From assembly GCA_964622545.1 (NCBI GenBank), contig CAZUQM010000015.1:99345-163344 (forward strand): a stretch of DNA of 64,000 nucleotides, in the 5' to 3' direction. Both the position numbers and the translations under genes were made by a program. Under the pieces are notes generated by a model. The model had not been told where the DNA came from, did no database searches, and was given only the letters and a program-made list of their open reading frames with translations. This DNA comes from JAFGLZ01 sp964622545. Lineage in GTDB: Bacteria > Planctomycetota > Phycisphaerae > UBA1845 > JAFGLZ01. Shown piece by piece: positions 53,341 to 62,737 of the stretch (positions are counted from its first letter, which is position 1; each line of letters begins with the position of its first letter).

Positions 53341-55758
53341 TCAGGCTGAGTCGTTCGAGCCCCGGTCGAAGAGGGCCCGCATCGCCTCGGTCAGCGATGA
53401 CATCTGGTACGGCTTCTGGACGAACCCCGCCAGCCCCTTGCCCACGAAGCGTTGCGTGACCTCTTGCTCGTTGTAGCCGCTCGACAGGATCACCCGGACA
53501 CCCGGATCGATCCGGCGCAGCTCCCGATAGGCCTCCTCGCCGTCCATGTGGGGCATGGTCAGGTTCAGAATCACGCACGTGATTTCGTCCCGGTGCTCGG
53601 CGTAGAGCCGGACGGCCTCCGCGCCGTCGGTGGCGGTCATGACCTCGAAGCCCAGCTTCCGCAGCATCCGCTCGCCCACCGAGAGCACGATCGCCTCGTC
53701 GTCCACCAGCAACACCGTGCCGGTGCCCAGAGGCGAAGCCGATGCGGCCTTCGAACGCGGTTCCGTCGAGGCGGCACGCTCGCACGCCGGCAGCAGCACC
53801 TTCAGCGTCGTGCCGCCGCCATGCTCGGTGTAGACCTTCAGGGCGCCATGATGGCCGCGAATGATACCCAGCACCGCCGCCAGTCCAAGCCCGCGCCCCG
53901 TGAACTTCGTCGTGAAGAAGGGATCGAAGATCCGCTGCCTGACCTCCTCGCTCATGCCGCAACCGGTATCGGCCACCTCCAGGTAGACGTACCGTCCCTC
54001 GGGCAACTCCTCGTCGACGTAGGTGTCCGCCAGGTAGGCCCGGTCGCACCTCATGACGCCGGTCGAGACCGAGATGATCCCGTTGCGGTCGCCAATGGCC
54101 TCGGACGCGTTCGTGATCAGGTTCATGATCACCTGTCGCATCTGCGTCACGTCCGCCTCGACGCAGGGCAGATCCTTCGGGAAGGAGTACTTCAGGATGG
54201 CCTTCTTCGAGATGGTCACCTCCAGCATGTGGGCCATCTCGTTGACCACCTCCGACAACCGGATGGGTTGGACCACGAAACGCCCCTTGCCGGAGTAGGC
54301 CAACATCTGTTTGCACAGGTCGGCCGCCCGGGTCGACGTCCGCTTGATCTCCTCCACGTTCTCACGCGCCGGTGACACCGGAGAGAGGTCCGACAGCGCC
54401 AGATCGGCGTTGCCCAGGATGCCCATGAGCAGGTTGTTGAAGTCGTGAGCGATGCCGCCGGCCAGCACGCCGAGGCTCTCGAGCTTCTGCGTATGCTGGA
54501 TCTGGGCCTCCAGATCGCGACGTTCCTGCTCGGCACGTTTGCGTTCCGTGATGTTCCGCGTGACCCCGTGGAAGGCAACCAGCTTGCCGTCGTCGTAGAT
54601 GGGCGTTGCCAGGATCTCAACGTGGACGCGGTGGCCGTCCTTGTGGACCATCTCGGCCTCGTAGAGCAAGCCCTCCTCCCCACCTCGTGCCTCGTACTCC
54701 GCGATCCGGGCAGTGGCTCGGGCCATCTCCTCGGCGTCGAAGTGGTCCGACATCCGCGTCTGTAGGAACTCCTCCACGGTATAGCCGAGCAGCCGCTCGA
54801 CGGCCGGGTTCACGTAGTCGTACGTGCCGTCCAGGTTCATCTGCCAGATGCAGTCGGACGTGTTCTCGGCGAGCAGTCGGGCATGGTGCTCACTTTGTCT
54901 GAGCCTCTCTGCGGCCTGCTTCTCCGATGTGATGTCGGTGATCGTGCCGCAGATGCGAACGGCCTTCTGCTGCTCGTCGCGCTCGACCACCTTGGCCCGG
55001 GTCCGAACCCAAATGCAGGTCCCGGTCGGGGTGAGGAACCGATGCTCCAGCTCGTAGCGGTCGCCCTGGGAGCCGCCCTCCAACAGCGGAGCGATCCTGG
55101 CCCGGCAGGCCGCCAGGTCCTCCGGATGGATCAGCGCCTCGATCTCGCTCACAGGCATGCGATCCTCCGGCGGCGCGATCCCCACGATCTCGGCCCAACC
55201 TTGCGAGATCAAGGCGTCTCCCGAGCGGAGCGACCAGTCCCAGAATCCGTCCGTGCTGGCGTCCAGGACGAGGCTCAGCAGCTCCTCGCGCTCACGCAGA
55301 GCCTCCTCGGCCCGCCTGCGCTGGGTGATCTCCGTGGTCGTGCCGACCATCCGCAAGGCCGTGCCGTCGGTGTCGCGCTCGACCACCTTGCCGCGGGTCC
55401 GCAGCCAGATGACCCGGTCCTCCCTGTCGCGCATGCGGTACACGACGTCGAGCATCGGCGCCTTGCCGACGAGGTGATCGTCATAAAGCTGCCGCGCCTC
55501 GACCGCGTCGTCCGGATGCATCCGCCCCAGCCACGTCTCGAGGCTATGGTTGATCTCTTGAGGTTCGAAGCCGATCAGAGAGGCCAGTCGCGGGTTGGCA
55601 TAGACGCGTCGCGTCTTCAGGTCGACGTCCCACACGCCGTCGGTCGTGGCCTCCATCGCCAGGCGGAGCCGCTCCACGTCGGCAGGGTCGGTCGATTCGG
55701 ATTGACGTGCGTTGTCCGGCAAGGGTTGTCTCAGGTCGTCCCGGTGACAGTCGAGCAC
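53341..55758 (-). CDS. hybrid histidine kinase with three PAS domains and a pseudo-receiver
   Basis: 805 residues, no membrane segment. Three PAS/PAC units (about 30-150, 155-285 and 290-415) precede a kinase core with His438 in GGIAHDFNN, NLITNASEAI, ADTGCGM and FTGRGLGLAAV. The C-terminal receiver starts VLLVDDEAIVLSVGERML and ends with FVQKPYQM, but the phospho-acceptor position is Asn732 (VILNLTMPHMDG) where the family has Asp. The codon is AAC, one base from GAC. The receiver is thus probably not phosphorylated in the usual way. It is cytoplasmic and may sense redox, ligands or light through PAS. Confidence 0.92.
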   Translation of the reverse strand: MLDCHRDDLRQPLPDNARQSESTDPADVERLRLAMEATTDGVWDVDLKTRRVYANPRLASLIGFEPQEINHSLETWLGRMHPDDAVEARQLYDDHLVGKAPMLDVVYRMRDREDRVIWLRTRGKVVERDTDGTALRMVGTTTEITQRRRAEEALREREELLSLVLDASTDGFWDWSLRSGDALISQGWAEIVGIAPPEDRMPVSEIEALIHPEDLAACRARIAPLLEGGSQGDRYELEHRFLTPTGTCIWVRTRAKVVERDEQQKAVRICGTITDITSEKQAAERLRQSEHHARLLAENTSDCIWQMNLDGTYDYVNPAVERLLGYTVEEFLQTRMSDHFDAEEMARATARIAEYEARGGEEGLLYEAEMVHKDGHRVHVEILATPIYDDGKLVAFHGVTRNITERKRAEQERRDLEAQIQHTQKLESLGVLAGGIAHDFNNLLMGILGNADLALSDLSPVSPARENVEEIKRTSTRAADLCKQMLAYSGKGRFVVQPIRLSEVVNEMAHMLEVTISKKAILKYSFPKDLPCVEADVTQMRQVIMNLITNASEAIGDRNGIISVSTGVMRCDRAYLADTYVDEELPEGRYVYLEVADTGCGMSEEVRQRIFDPFFTTKFTGRGLGLAAVLGIIRGHHGALKVYTEHGGGTTLKVLLPACERAASTEPRSKAASASPLGTGTVLLVDDEAIVLSVGERMLRKLGFEVMTATDGAEAVRLYAEHRDEITCVILNLTMPHMDGEEAYRELRRIDPGVRVILSSGYNEQEVTQRFVGKGLAGFVQKPYQMSSLTEAMRALFDRGSNDSA

Positions 55759-55794
55759 ATCGGACGGTTATGAGGAGTTGACCGATCAAGTCGC

Positions 55795-55823
55795 ATTCTA
55801 GTGCAGGCGGCGGGCCAAGGCAA
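55795..55823 (-). promoter_or_regulatory. candidate promoter of the three-PAS histidine kinase
   Basis: On the minus strand: TTGCCT (55818-55823), 17-base spacer, TAGAAT (55795-55800), 37 bases upstream of the start at 55758. Confidence 0.45.
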
Positions 55824-55856
55824 AGACCCCGATCGGCACACGTTCCCGCTTGCGAA

Positions 55857-58800
55857 TCATGGTTGCGACGAAGATGACGATGGCCGCGTCGCGGGCCGAT
55901 CGCGCTCGGATGTGGCCATGCTTCGGTAGTACGCGTCGAGCAGGCGGCGATAACTCGCGGGCACCTGCTGACGACGGACCTCGAGCAGCCGCTGGATCGT
56001 GTCGGCCTCGCGCTGATCCAGGATGCGAGCGCCCCGCAGTCCGCCGCCGGGCCCATCGGCCTGGCGCAACACGGCGTCGCCCGGCTGGCTCGTGGGCTTG
56101 CGGACCGTTCGCGGACTCGGCGAACCGCTGTTCGTCGCTTGCTCCGTTCGCTCCTCGCGCTCGCGGATGCGCCGGTAGGCCTTGACGAAATCGGACGCCT
56201 GCTCCGGCGTCCAGTTCAACTCCTTCAACACGTTCGGATCGGGCTCGCCGCTGCGGAGCTGACGCTCCAGATCGTCGACCAGCTCGTCCATACGCTCCGT
56301 CTGCGGGCGAGCGCCGGATGGGGACCCAACCCCGCCGGGCATCTCCGAGGACTCCAGTTCCGGCCGGGTCGTGGGGCTTTCGGCCGCCGACTCGCCTTGC
56401 GGAATCTGGCCCGACGAGATGCCGCCGTCCATGCTGGTCCCGCCGCCTCGCTCACCGGCCTGGCCGCCCTTGCCCTGCCCTCGGCCCTCGCCTGAGGCCT
56501 CGGAGTCCGACGACCCTTCGCCCGAACCGTGAGCGGCGCCCTTGCCGCTGCCCTCGGTGCCTTCGCCAGAGCCCTCACCTTCGCCGGATCCCTCGCCCTT
56601 GCCTTCGCCTGAACCCTCACCCTCTCCTTGCCCGGAGCCCTCCCCGGCCCCTTGGCCCGAGACTTCGCCGGTGCCCTTGCCCGAGCCCTCTCCCTGGCCA
56701 CCCTCGCTAGGCGACTGGCCTTGCCCCGCCCGTTGACCCTGCGACTCGTCCCCAGCGGACGATCCCGACGACGCGCCCTCGCCCGACTCGCCTTGGCCAC
56801 CCGTCGGCGACTCACCGCCCGCGGCCTCACGGCCCGAACCCTCGGCCTGCCCCTCGCCGCCGGGCGGGTTGGAGGCCGACGCGCCCTCGCCCCCCGAGCC
56901 TTCTGACGGACCCTCACCCGGTCCGGGTCGCTGCGATTCGGACTGCCCCTGACCGGCTTCGCCTGGGTCGGAACCCGACTCACCCTCGCGGGGTGCGGCC
57001 TGGTCGGATGCGGATGCCCCTCCCTCCGACGAGCCGGGACGATCGCCTTGCCCCGACGCACCGCCCGAATCGTTCGACCGCTCCGGCCCAGGCGTCCCAC
57101 TGGCCGGGCGCGATGTCGTCCCATCCGGATACCGATCATCGTCGGGGGCGACCTGCGGGTTCAGCGGGTCGCGAAAGGCATCGGGCTCACGCCCGTGGCT
57201 TGGCCGCGTCGTGCCCGACCGTTGCTCTTCACGGGCGGCGGATTCCTCCCTCGCTGCTTCATCGCCCGAGCCGCCTTGCTCCTCGGAGCTCGCGGAGCGC
57301 CGATCGGAGTCACCCTCCGAACCTCGCGCCTCGCCGGTCGGTCGCGTGGTCGGACCCTTGTCGGATTCGTCCGCCGCGAACCGATCGCCCTCGTCATCGA
57401 CCACGGGCCTGCCGGATGGGTTACGTCTCGTTCCGTCGATCCCATCGTCGCCTCGGCGCTCGTCCATCAGCTTGCGGAGCCTCTCGAGCTGCTCCTTGTG
57501 CTCCTCCACGAAGCGCTCCCAATCCTCCTTGCCGGCCGGCCCCGTCGTCGGTCGCGATGTCGGCTCGACGGACTCCGACCCGTCGGTCGCTTCGTCGCGG
57601 TCGCGCGCCAGCGGATCCGCTTCGCCGGGCTCGTCCGATGTCCCGCTGCCGTCGAGGTCGTCGGATCTGCGATCCACGCCGGGCCGCGTCGACGCGGACG
57701 GATCGGGTTTCCGACGCGGAGCCGGCTCACGGACCAGGAACGTCCGCTTCTCGCTCTGCGTGGCCTGTGGGTCCGCATGACCGCGCGGGTCGTGACGGTT
57801 GTCCGTCGCGACGACCCACCACGTGACGCGGTCACCCGCGCGGGCCTTCAACGAGGCCAGCGGAATCGCCTCCGCCACGTCCACCGCCTTGCGCGTCGTC
57901 TCGGACCGTTCGAGCAACACCACCCGGGCCGTCCGCGACCCGATCTCGCTCTGCAGCGCGACCTGGCTCACACCGAAGTCGTCGGAGGCGCGGCACACCA
58001 ACGGCAACGCCTCGTCGGGACGCAAGACGATTCCGTCCTCCGGCCGATCCAGCTCGATGCGAGGCGCCTGATCAGGGCGAGCGCGAACCGAGTAGACCAC
58101 CGGATCGCGGTTCCGCACGTCGAACCGGTCCCGGTAGTCGATGGTGTACTCGTCGTCCCGCTCGATGCGGAACTGCACGCCGAAGCGAGTCGAACCCCCG
58201 TTCTCCTCGATCGTCCGGACCCGCCGGGTCGTCGGTTTGCGAAAGACCAGGTCCGGCGGTGTCCCTGCCGGCACGCTGGTGCGAAGCGACACCGTTGCCA
58301 TCGTGCCCACAACGGCCTCGATGTGACCGCCCTCATACGCCTCCGGCTGCAACCCGGTGTACGCTGGCGGCTCCAGCCGGACCGACACCTCCGCGACCGT
58401 CGGGTACGGCCTCACTCGCAGCTCTCGGAGCTCCGACGTGGCGTCGCCGGCAACGAACTGATAGTGCATCGTCTGCTGGACGTCCTGGCCGGGCTTGACG
58501 CCGCGCCACCGCTGCCGCTCACGCGGATCGACGGTCTGCATCGTGGGCGGTGGGTTCAGGTCGACCCGGTGCTCGCGGAGCCAGGTGTGTCCGCCGTCCA
58601 GGCTGAATCGCACGTAGGTCTGCTGCGGACGCCGACCGGTCACCAGGGCCACGAGCCGAACTGGCTCGCCCACCAGGGTCTCGTAATCCTCGGGCGGCTC
58701 CTCGATGACAATCTGCGACCGCGTCGGCGGCGGCAGGGGAGAGCCGAACGCCCTCCGTATCGACGGCCACACCGGCTTGGGCGAGAGCAGGGCGTACACG

Positions 58801-59300
58801 GCGAACACCCCCAGGGCCGCCAACGCGAACAGGCCCGACCACCGCAACGCCTTGCGATCGATCCCCGACCACGGGTGGCGCACCGAGAGATCCGTCGCGG
58901 CCTTCGACGCCACCGCCGCCCGCATCGAGCCCGGCAGCTCGTCCCGCCAGGCCAGCTCGACGGCCGAGACCAACGAGTTGCGAAACTCCGGGTGACGCCG
59001 CTCGATCGCACGGGCCGCATAGAGGTTGCCGATCCGTCGAAGCCCCGGCAGCACGATTAACCAAAAGGCCAGAAGACCCATGCCCCCGAGGAACGCACAG
59101 CGGAAGACCCACCGCGTCTCCTCGGCCAGCCCGTCCGGCCGGATGTGGTCGGCGATCACCACCGCCGTCAGCGCTAGCAACGCGCACGCCGCGATCGTCA
59201 GCACCGCCGCCGCCGCCTCGGCCGCCTTGATCCGCAGCTTGGCCACGTTCAGCGACAGCGATACGTAGCTCGTGTCGGGATGGTCGCCGCGCTCTGGCAT
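55857..59300 (-). CDS. DUF4175-like membrane protein with Gly/Ser/Glu-rich region
   Basis: 1,147 residues from the ATG at 59300. In-frame GTGs at 59306 and 59336 are alternatives, but a TATAAT at 59342-59347 would place the transcript start at about 59335. Two membrane helices (about residues 30-90) and a third at about 150-170 are followed by a periplasmic part with Ig-like segments (VRLEPPAYTGLQPEAYEGGH is typical of the family). A long tract made almost wholly of Gly, Ser, Glu, Gln and Pro spans about residues 700-970. The end is helical (DLERQLRSGEPDPNVLKELN, then EADTIQRLLEVRRQQVPASY). Similar large proteins accompany MoxR/Bat loci in planctomycetes. Function unknown, probably envelope-related. 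Confidence 0.8.
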   Translation of the reverse strand: MPERGDHPDTSYVSLSLNVAKLRIKAAEAAAAVLTIAACALLALTAVVIADHIRPDGLAEETRWVFRCAFLGGMGLLAFWLIVLPGLRRIGNLYAARAIERRHPEFRNSLVSAVELAWRDELPGSMRAAVASKAATDLSVRHPWSGIDRKALRWSGLFALAALGVFAVYALLSPKPVWPSIRRAFGSPLPPPTRSQIVIEEPPEDYETLVGEPVRLVALVTGRRPQQTYVRFSLDGGHTWLREHRVDLNPPPTMQTVDPRERQRWRGVKPGQDVQQTMHYQFVAGDATSELRELRVRPYPTVAEVSVRLEPPAYTGLQPEAYEGGHIEAVVGTMATVSLRTSVPAGTPPDLVFRKPTTRRVRTIEENGGSTRFGVQFRIERDDEYTIDYRDRFDVRNRDPVVYSVRARPDQAPRIELDRPEDGIVLRPDEALPLVCRASDDFGVSQVALQSEIGSRTARVVLLERSETTRKAVDVAEAIPLASLKARAGDRVTWWVVATDNRHDPRGHADPQATQSEKRTFLVREPAPRRKPDPSASTRPGVDRRSDDLDGSGTSDEPGEADPLARDRDEATDGSESVEPTSRPTTGPAGKEDWERFVEEHKEQLERLRKLMDERRGDDGIDGTRRNPSGRPVVDDEGDRFAADESDKGPTTRPTGEARGSEGDSDRRSASSEEQGGSGDEAAREESAAREEQRSGTTRPSHGREPDAFRDPLNPQVAPDDDRYPDGTTSRPASGTPGPERSNDSGGASGQGDRPGSSEGGASASDQAAPREGESGSDPGEAGQGQSESQRPGPGEGPSEGSGGEGASASNPPGGEGQAEGSGREAAGGESPTGGQGESGEGASSGSSAGDESQGQRAGQGQSPSEGGQGEGSGKGTGEVSGQGAGEGSGQGEGEGSGEGKGEGSGEGEGSGEGTEGSGKGAAHGSGEGSSDSEASGEGRGQGKGGQAGERGGGTSMDGGISSGQIPQGESAAESPTTRPELESSEMPGGVGSPSGARPQTERMDELVDDLERQLRSGEPDPNVLKELNWTPEQASDFVKAYRRIREREERTEQATNSGSPSPRTVRKPTSQPGDAVLRQADGPGGGLRGARILDQREADTIQRLLEVRRQQVPASYRRLLDAYYRSMATSERDRPATRPSSSSSQP

Positions 59301-59341
59301 GCTCACAGTCCGCCCTTCACGTACCGTACTCCTCACGTGTC

Positions 59342-59347
59342 ATTATA
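59342..59347 (-). promoter_or_regulatory. candidate -10 box of the DUF4175-like gene
   Basis: A perfect TATAAT on the minus strand, 41 bases upstream of the ATG at 59300. No good -35 hexamer stands at the right distance. Confidence 0.35.
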
Positions 59348-59387
59348 GGAACCACGATGACGGTAGGGCCACGCCGCGACGCGAGAT

Positions 59388-59406
59388 CCTGCCACGCCGT
59401 GGCAGG
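59388..59406. promoter_or_regulatory. 19-base perfect palindrome, possible operator
   Basis: cctgccacgccgtggcagg: two nine-base arms around one central base. It lies about 40 bases upstream of the TATAAT at 59342-59347, a position suited to a dimeric regulator. The loop is too small for a normal terminator hairpin. Confidence 0.4.
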
Positions 59407-59566
59407 CGCTCGGGCGGGCCGATGCCGCGGAGCGGGTGGGCATTCGCAAGCCCGGACAGCCGGCGGCGCAACCCGGCCCGCCCGGAATCGGAGGGGCATC
59501 GAGGGCGGCAGGGGGGCTCTCCGTGCCGAAACCGGCGCACCATTCCGTTAAGCAGCCACGGTGTGT

Positions 59567-61417
59567 CTAGGTCTCCGCTGCCAGCGCCTTGGCGTATGCA
59601 GCCCGGTAGGCCTGTTCCTGGCCCGCCTCACCCGTCAGGACGATGATCTTACAGACGCGGAGGTCCCCGAAATCCACCTCGACGCGCCCGTCGCTCACCT
59701 TGAACGGCACACGCTCGATACCGTCCGGTGAGACCAGCAGGGCCGCCTTAGGCTTGATCCAGTCCGGCAGGCGGGCCGACACCTTCACGTCCTTCCGCGT
59801 GCGGAAGGGGTACGCCTGCGGATGGATGTCGTAGTCGAGGTTGTTCGCACACATCACGAACGTATCCCACGAGGCCAGCGTCGCGACGTCGACCTTCTCC
59901 GGCGCGGTCGCGCCCGCCTCAACCGGCTCGCCCGCGAGCAGGTCGTCGCGCACGACCTTGATCACCCGACCCCACCGCTGGATCGCCCGCCGCGCGTCGG
60001 GGTATTTCTCGGCCACCTCGTGCTGGTAGTTGAACCAGATGATGCCCTTGGCCCCGCGACCCAGGTTGAACACGAGCTGCGAGGCGAGCTCGTCGGGCGT
60101 CGGCACGGGGCGCTTCGGCCGCTCGTCCCAGCCGGCGATGCCCTGGCTCCACACCCAGATGGGCTTCGGCTCGCACGCCGCCTTCAGGTCGCGCGTGTAG
60201 TAGGCCGTCTCCTCCAACCGCGTGCCGTACGGCTTGGGCCACTTGCTGCTGCTCGGCGCGGTCACGCAGTAGTGATCCATGCACGGGATGTCCGCGATCG
60301 TGCCGTACTCGAAGAACTTCACGTTGCGGCACAGCGTGATGAACGTCGGCCGCGTCTTGTTGTACTTCCGCACGAACGCGTCGCTGTAGACCATGACCAC
60401 CGCCGGCGTCGACCAGTCGGGCTCGTCGCTCAGCATCCAGCACGCCACGGCCGGGTGATCGGCCAGACTTCGGATCGTGTCGATGCCGTCGAACTTACCC
60501 GTCGGACACATCGTGCGATAGCCATGCTTGGCGGCCACCTCCTTGTAGAACGGGTTCTCCGCCGTGCCGCCCTGGACGACGAGCTGGATGTGCAGCTTCG
60601 GCAGCAGGGCGTACGTGTTGGGCTTCACGCTCCAGCAGCCGATGGGGAACCAGTCGACGAACGCGCGACGGTGGGCATAGATCGTCCGCTTGGCACCGTC
60701 GTCGAGCGTGACCTTCGCCACCACGAGCTGCGAGGCGTCCAGCGGCTTGTCGAGCCGCACCCGGGCGATCGCGTGCGACGGGCCCGACATCGCCTCGCCC
60801 ACCCACGCGATCTCGGTGACCTTCCGACCCTCGACGCCGACCTCGAGCAGCGCAACCTTGCCCTTGCCCCTGTGGCGGACGTGCACCTCCAGGGCGTCCC
60901 GTCCCGGTAGCACGCGGAGCAGGCTGATCTGCACCGGATCCTCGCGCAGCATGCCCTTGTGGTGACACGCCGGGAGCCAGCTCCGATCGACGTATTGAAA
61001 CGTGAACGGCCTGTCCGGACCGAAGTCTTCCGTCACGCCGTTGAGTTCCTGCACCGTCAGCTCACCGGGCGCAAGGTGCTTGTCGTAGATGCGGTGCCAC
61101 GCCAGGTAGGCCCCGAGCATCCAATGCGACTCGTCCTTGCGGTTGTAGCGATAGAAGGCTAACTGCACGGGCTTCCTGCTGGTGTTCCGCAGATAGACGT
61201 AGACAAGCCCGCCCTTGTTCGGCCGCTCGTTCTCGACCTCGGTGACCGCCTCGGTCTCGCACCGGGCGGCACGGTAGCCGACGTACTCGACGTCGAGCTT
61301 CTTGCGGAGCTTGGCCAGAAGCTCGATCCCCTTCTGGGCGGTCTGTCCACGGGCGTCATGACAGACGCACAGGCCCGCCGCAACCGTCAGAACGACCGAC
61401 AGACAACGCGATGGCAT
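59567..61417 (-). CDS. secreted glycoside-hydrolase-like (TIM-barrel) protein
   Basis: 616 residues; GAGGAG sits seven bases upstream of the ATG at 61417. A signal peptide (SVVLTVAAGLCVCHDARGQ) is followed by a beta-sandwich N-terminal third. A region with barrel-like features follows: VDWFPIGCWSVKPNTYALLP, then HPAVACWMLSDEPDWSTP, where the Glu in SDEPDW is a plausible acid/base, then PIWVWSQGIAGWDERP and GAKGIIWFNYQHEVAEKYP. A C-terminal beta domain closes it. It resembles uncharacterised planctomycete glycosidases; the exact family is not identified. It is divergent from the propeller gene at 61625. Confidence 0.7.
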   Translation of the reverse strand: MPSRCLSVVLTVAAGLCVCHDARGQTAQKGIELLAKLRKKLDVEYVGYRAARCETEAVTEVENERPNKGGLVYVYLRNTSRKPVQLAFYRYNRKDESHWMLGAYLAWHRIYDKHLAPGELTVQELNGVTEDFGPDRPFTFQYVDRSWLPACHHKGMLREDPVQISLLRVLPGRDALEVHVRHRGKGKVALLEVGVEGRKVTEIAWVGEAMSGPSHAIARVRLDKPLDASQLVVAKVTLDDGAKRTIYAHRRAFVDWFPIGCWSVKPNTYALLPKLHIQLVVQGGTAENPFYKEVAAKHGYRTMCPTGKFDGIDTIRSLADHPAVACWMLSDEPDWSTPAVVMVYSDAFVRKYNKTRPTFITLCRNVKFFEYGTIADIPCMDHYCVTAPSSSKWPKPYGTRLEETAYYTRDLKAACEPKPIWVWSQGIAGWDERPKRPVPTPDELASQLVFNLGRGAKGIIWFNYQHEVAEKYPDARRAIQRWGRVIKVVRDDLLAGEPVEAGATAPEKVDVATLASWDTFVMCANNLDYDIHPQAYPFRTRKDVKVSARLPDWIKPKAALLVSPDGIERVPFKVSDGRVEVDFGDLRVCKIIVLTGEAGQEQAYRAAYAKALAAET

Positions 61418-61563
61418 GGCGATCTCCTCTCATCCTAGGTCCGGCCGGGGCATGGCGATGGCGGGATCGGTCGGCCGGCATCGGCATCCCGGACCAGCGC
61501 CACAGCGTACCATCGCGCCGCTCCGGCCGCATGTCAGGTCTTGTCGAGCTGCCCGCCGAGCCG

Positions 61564-61592
61564 TTGAGCCCGGCCGTTCCCAAGCTTATCAT
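61564..61592 (+). promoter_or_regulatory. candidate promoter of the TolB-like propeller gene
   Basis: TTGAGC (61564-61569), 17-base spacer, TATCAT (61587-61592). It lies 33 bases upstream of the ATG at 61625, with GAAGGAG in between. Confidence 0.55.
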
Positions 61593-61624
61593 CTCAGGTC
61601 AGTGGGTTCGGAAGGAGCGATCGT

Positions 61625-62725
61625 ATGCGCACCGCTGTTCGATACCTGATCATCTCCATGGTCTTGGTCGGCGCGAGCACGTCGTGGTCCCTCGCGGCCG
61701 GTGGTCTCGACAAGGATACACAGACGAAAGACCCCAAGGTCGCCGCCCTGGCCAAAGAGCTGCACGGCAAGGGGTGGATCGTCTACGGCGCGCTCTGTCC
61801 GCGCGCCGACATGGACCTCTGGGCCTGCAGGCCCGACGGATCGGACGTCTGGCGCGTCACCAACACCCCCGAGTACCACGAAGGCGCCCCTCGGTTCTCA
61901 CCCGACGGCAAACAACTGCTCTATCGACGCATCCACAAGAGCACCCGCGTTCATCACAACCGCTGGGGCTACCAGGGGCACGTGGTCGTCTGTCGCTCCG
62001 ACGGCACCGAGGCGAAGGTGCTCGGCAAGGACGGCGAGCATCCGTGGGCCTGCTGGTCGCCCGACGGTACGAAGATCTCCTGCCTGACGCTCAAAGGCAT
62101 CGTCATCATCGATCTGGCCACCAACACGGTCGTCCGTAAGCTGCCGCGAAAGGGCATGTACCAGCAGCTCTTCTGGTCGCCCGACGGCAAGTGGTTCTGC
62201 GGCGTGACCAACAAGTACGGCGAGATGTGGACCATCGCCCGCATGCACGCCGAGACGGGCGAGATGAACCGGGTCAAGAAGGGCCCCAAGCCCGAGGACG
62301 ACAGCGACGACTTCGGCGGCGCCGCATGCACCCCCGACTGGTTCCCAGACTCCAAGCACATCCTCTTTTCACACAAGCCGCCCGAGCAGGCCCGCGGCGG
62401 ATTCACCCAGCTCTGGATGGCCGGCGGCGACGGCAAGAACCCCCGCATGGTCTACGCCGAGGACGGCCGGCACCTCTACGGCGGCACGCTCAGCCCCGAC
62501 GGCAAGTACCTCTTGTTCTCGAAGGTGATGCTCGACGGCATCGGCGGCCTGGTCTCCTGCACGGGCATGGGCATCACCCCCTTCAGCGACAAGCCCCTCA
62601 TCGGCGGCAAGAGCACGCGGACGCGCCGCCTTCACCCCGAGGCCGAGCAGGCCGTCGTCGTCCACCTGCCCGTCGGCTACGAGCCCGACTGGACCTACAC
62701 CGACATCAAGAGCCTGCCGCGGTAG
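61625..62725 (+). CDS. exported TolB-like beta-propeller protein
   Basis: 366 residues, with GAAGGAG upstream of the ATG at 61625. A signal peptide (cleavage near SLAAG) is followed by WD40-like/PD40 repeats with the typical FSPDGKQLLYRR, WSPDGTKISCLTL, WSPDGKWFCGVTN, WFPDSKHILFSH and LSPDGKYLLFSK phrases, about five or six blades. Such proteins bind ligands or partner proteins outside the cytoplasm. The gene ends 12 bases before the convergent peptidase gene. Confidence 0.87.
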   Translation: MRTAVRYLIISMVLVGASTSWSLAAGGLDKDTQTKDPKVAALAKELHGKGWIVYGALCPRADMDLWACRPDGSDVWRVTNTPEYHEGAPRFSPDGKQLLYRRIHKSTRVHHNRWGYQGHVVVCRSDGTEAKVLGKDGEHPWACWSPDGTKISCLTLKGIVIIDLATNTVVRKLPRKGMYQQLFWSPDGKWFCGVTNKYGEMWTIARMHAETGEMNRVKKGPKPEDDSDDFGGAACTPDWFPDSKHILFSHKPPEQARGGFTQLWMAGGDGKNPRMVYAEDGRHLYGGTLSPDGKYLLFSKVMLDGIGGLVSCTGMGITPFSDKPLIGGKSTRTRRLHPEAEQAVVVHLPVGYEPDWTYTDIKSLPR

Positions 62726-62737
62726 CGAGCGATCCGT

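Noticed and set aside
57048..59060. Plus-strand open frame of 670 codons opposite the DUF4175-like gene
   Set aside because: Arg/Pro/His-rich shadow; the minus-strand gene has helices, Ig-like phrases and a plausible promoter.
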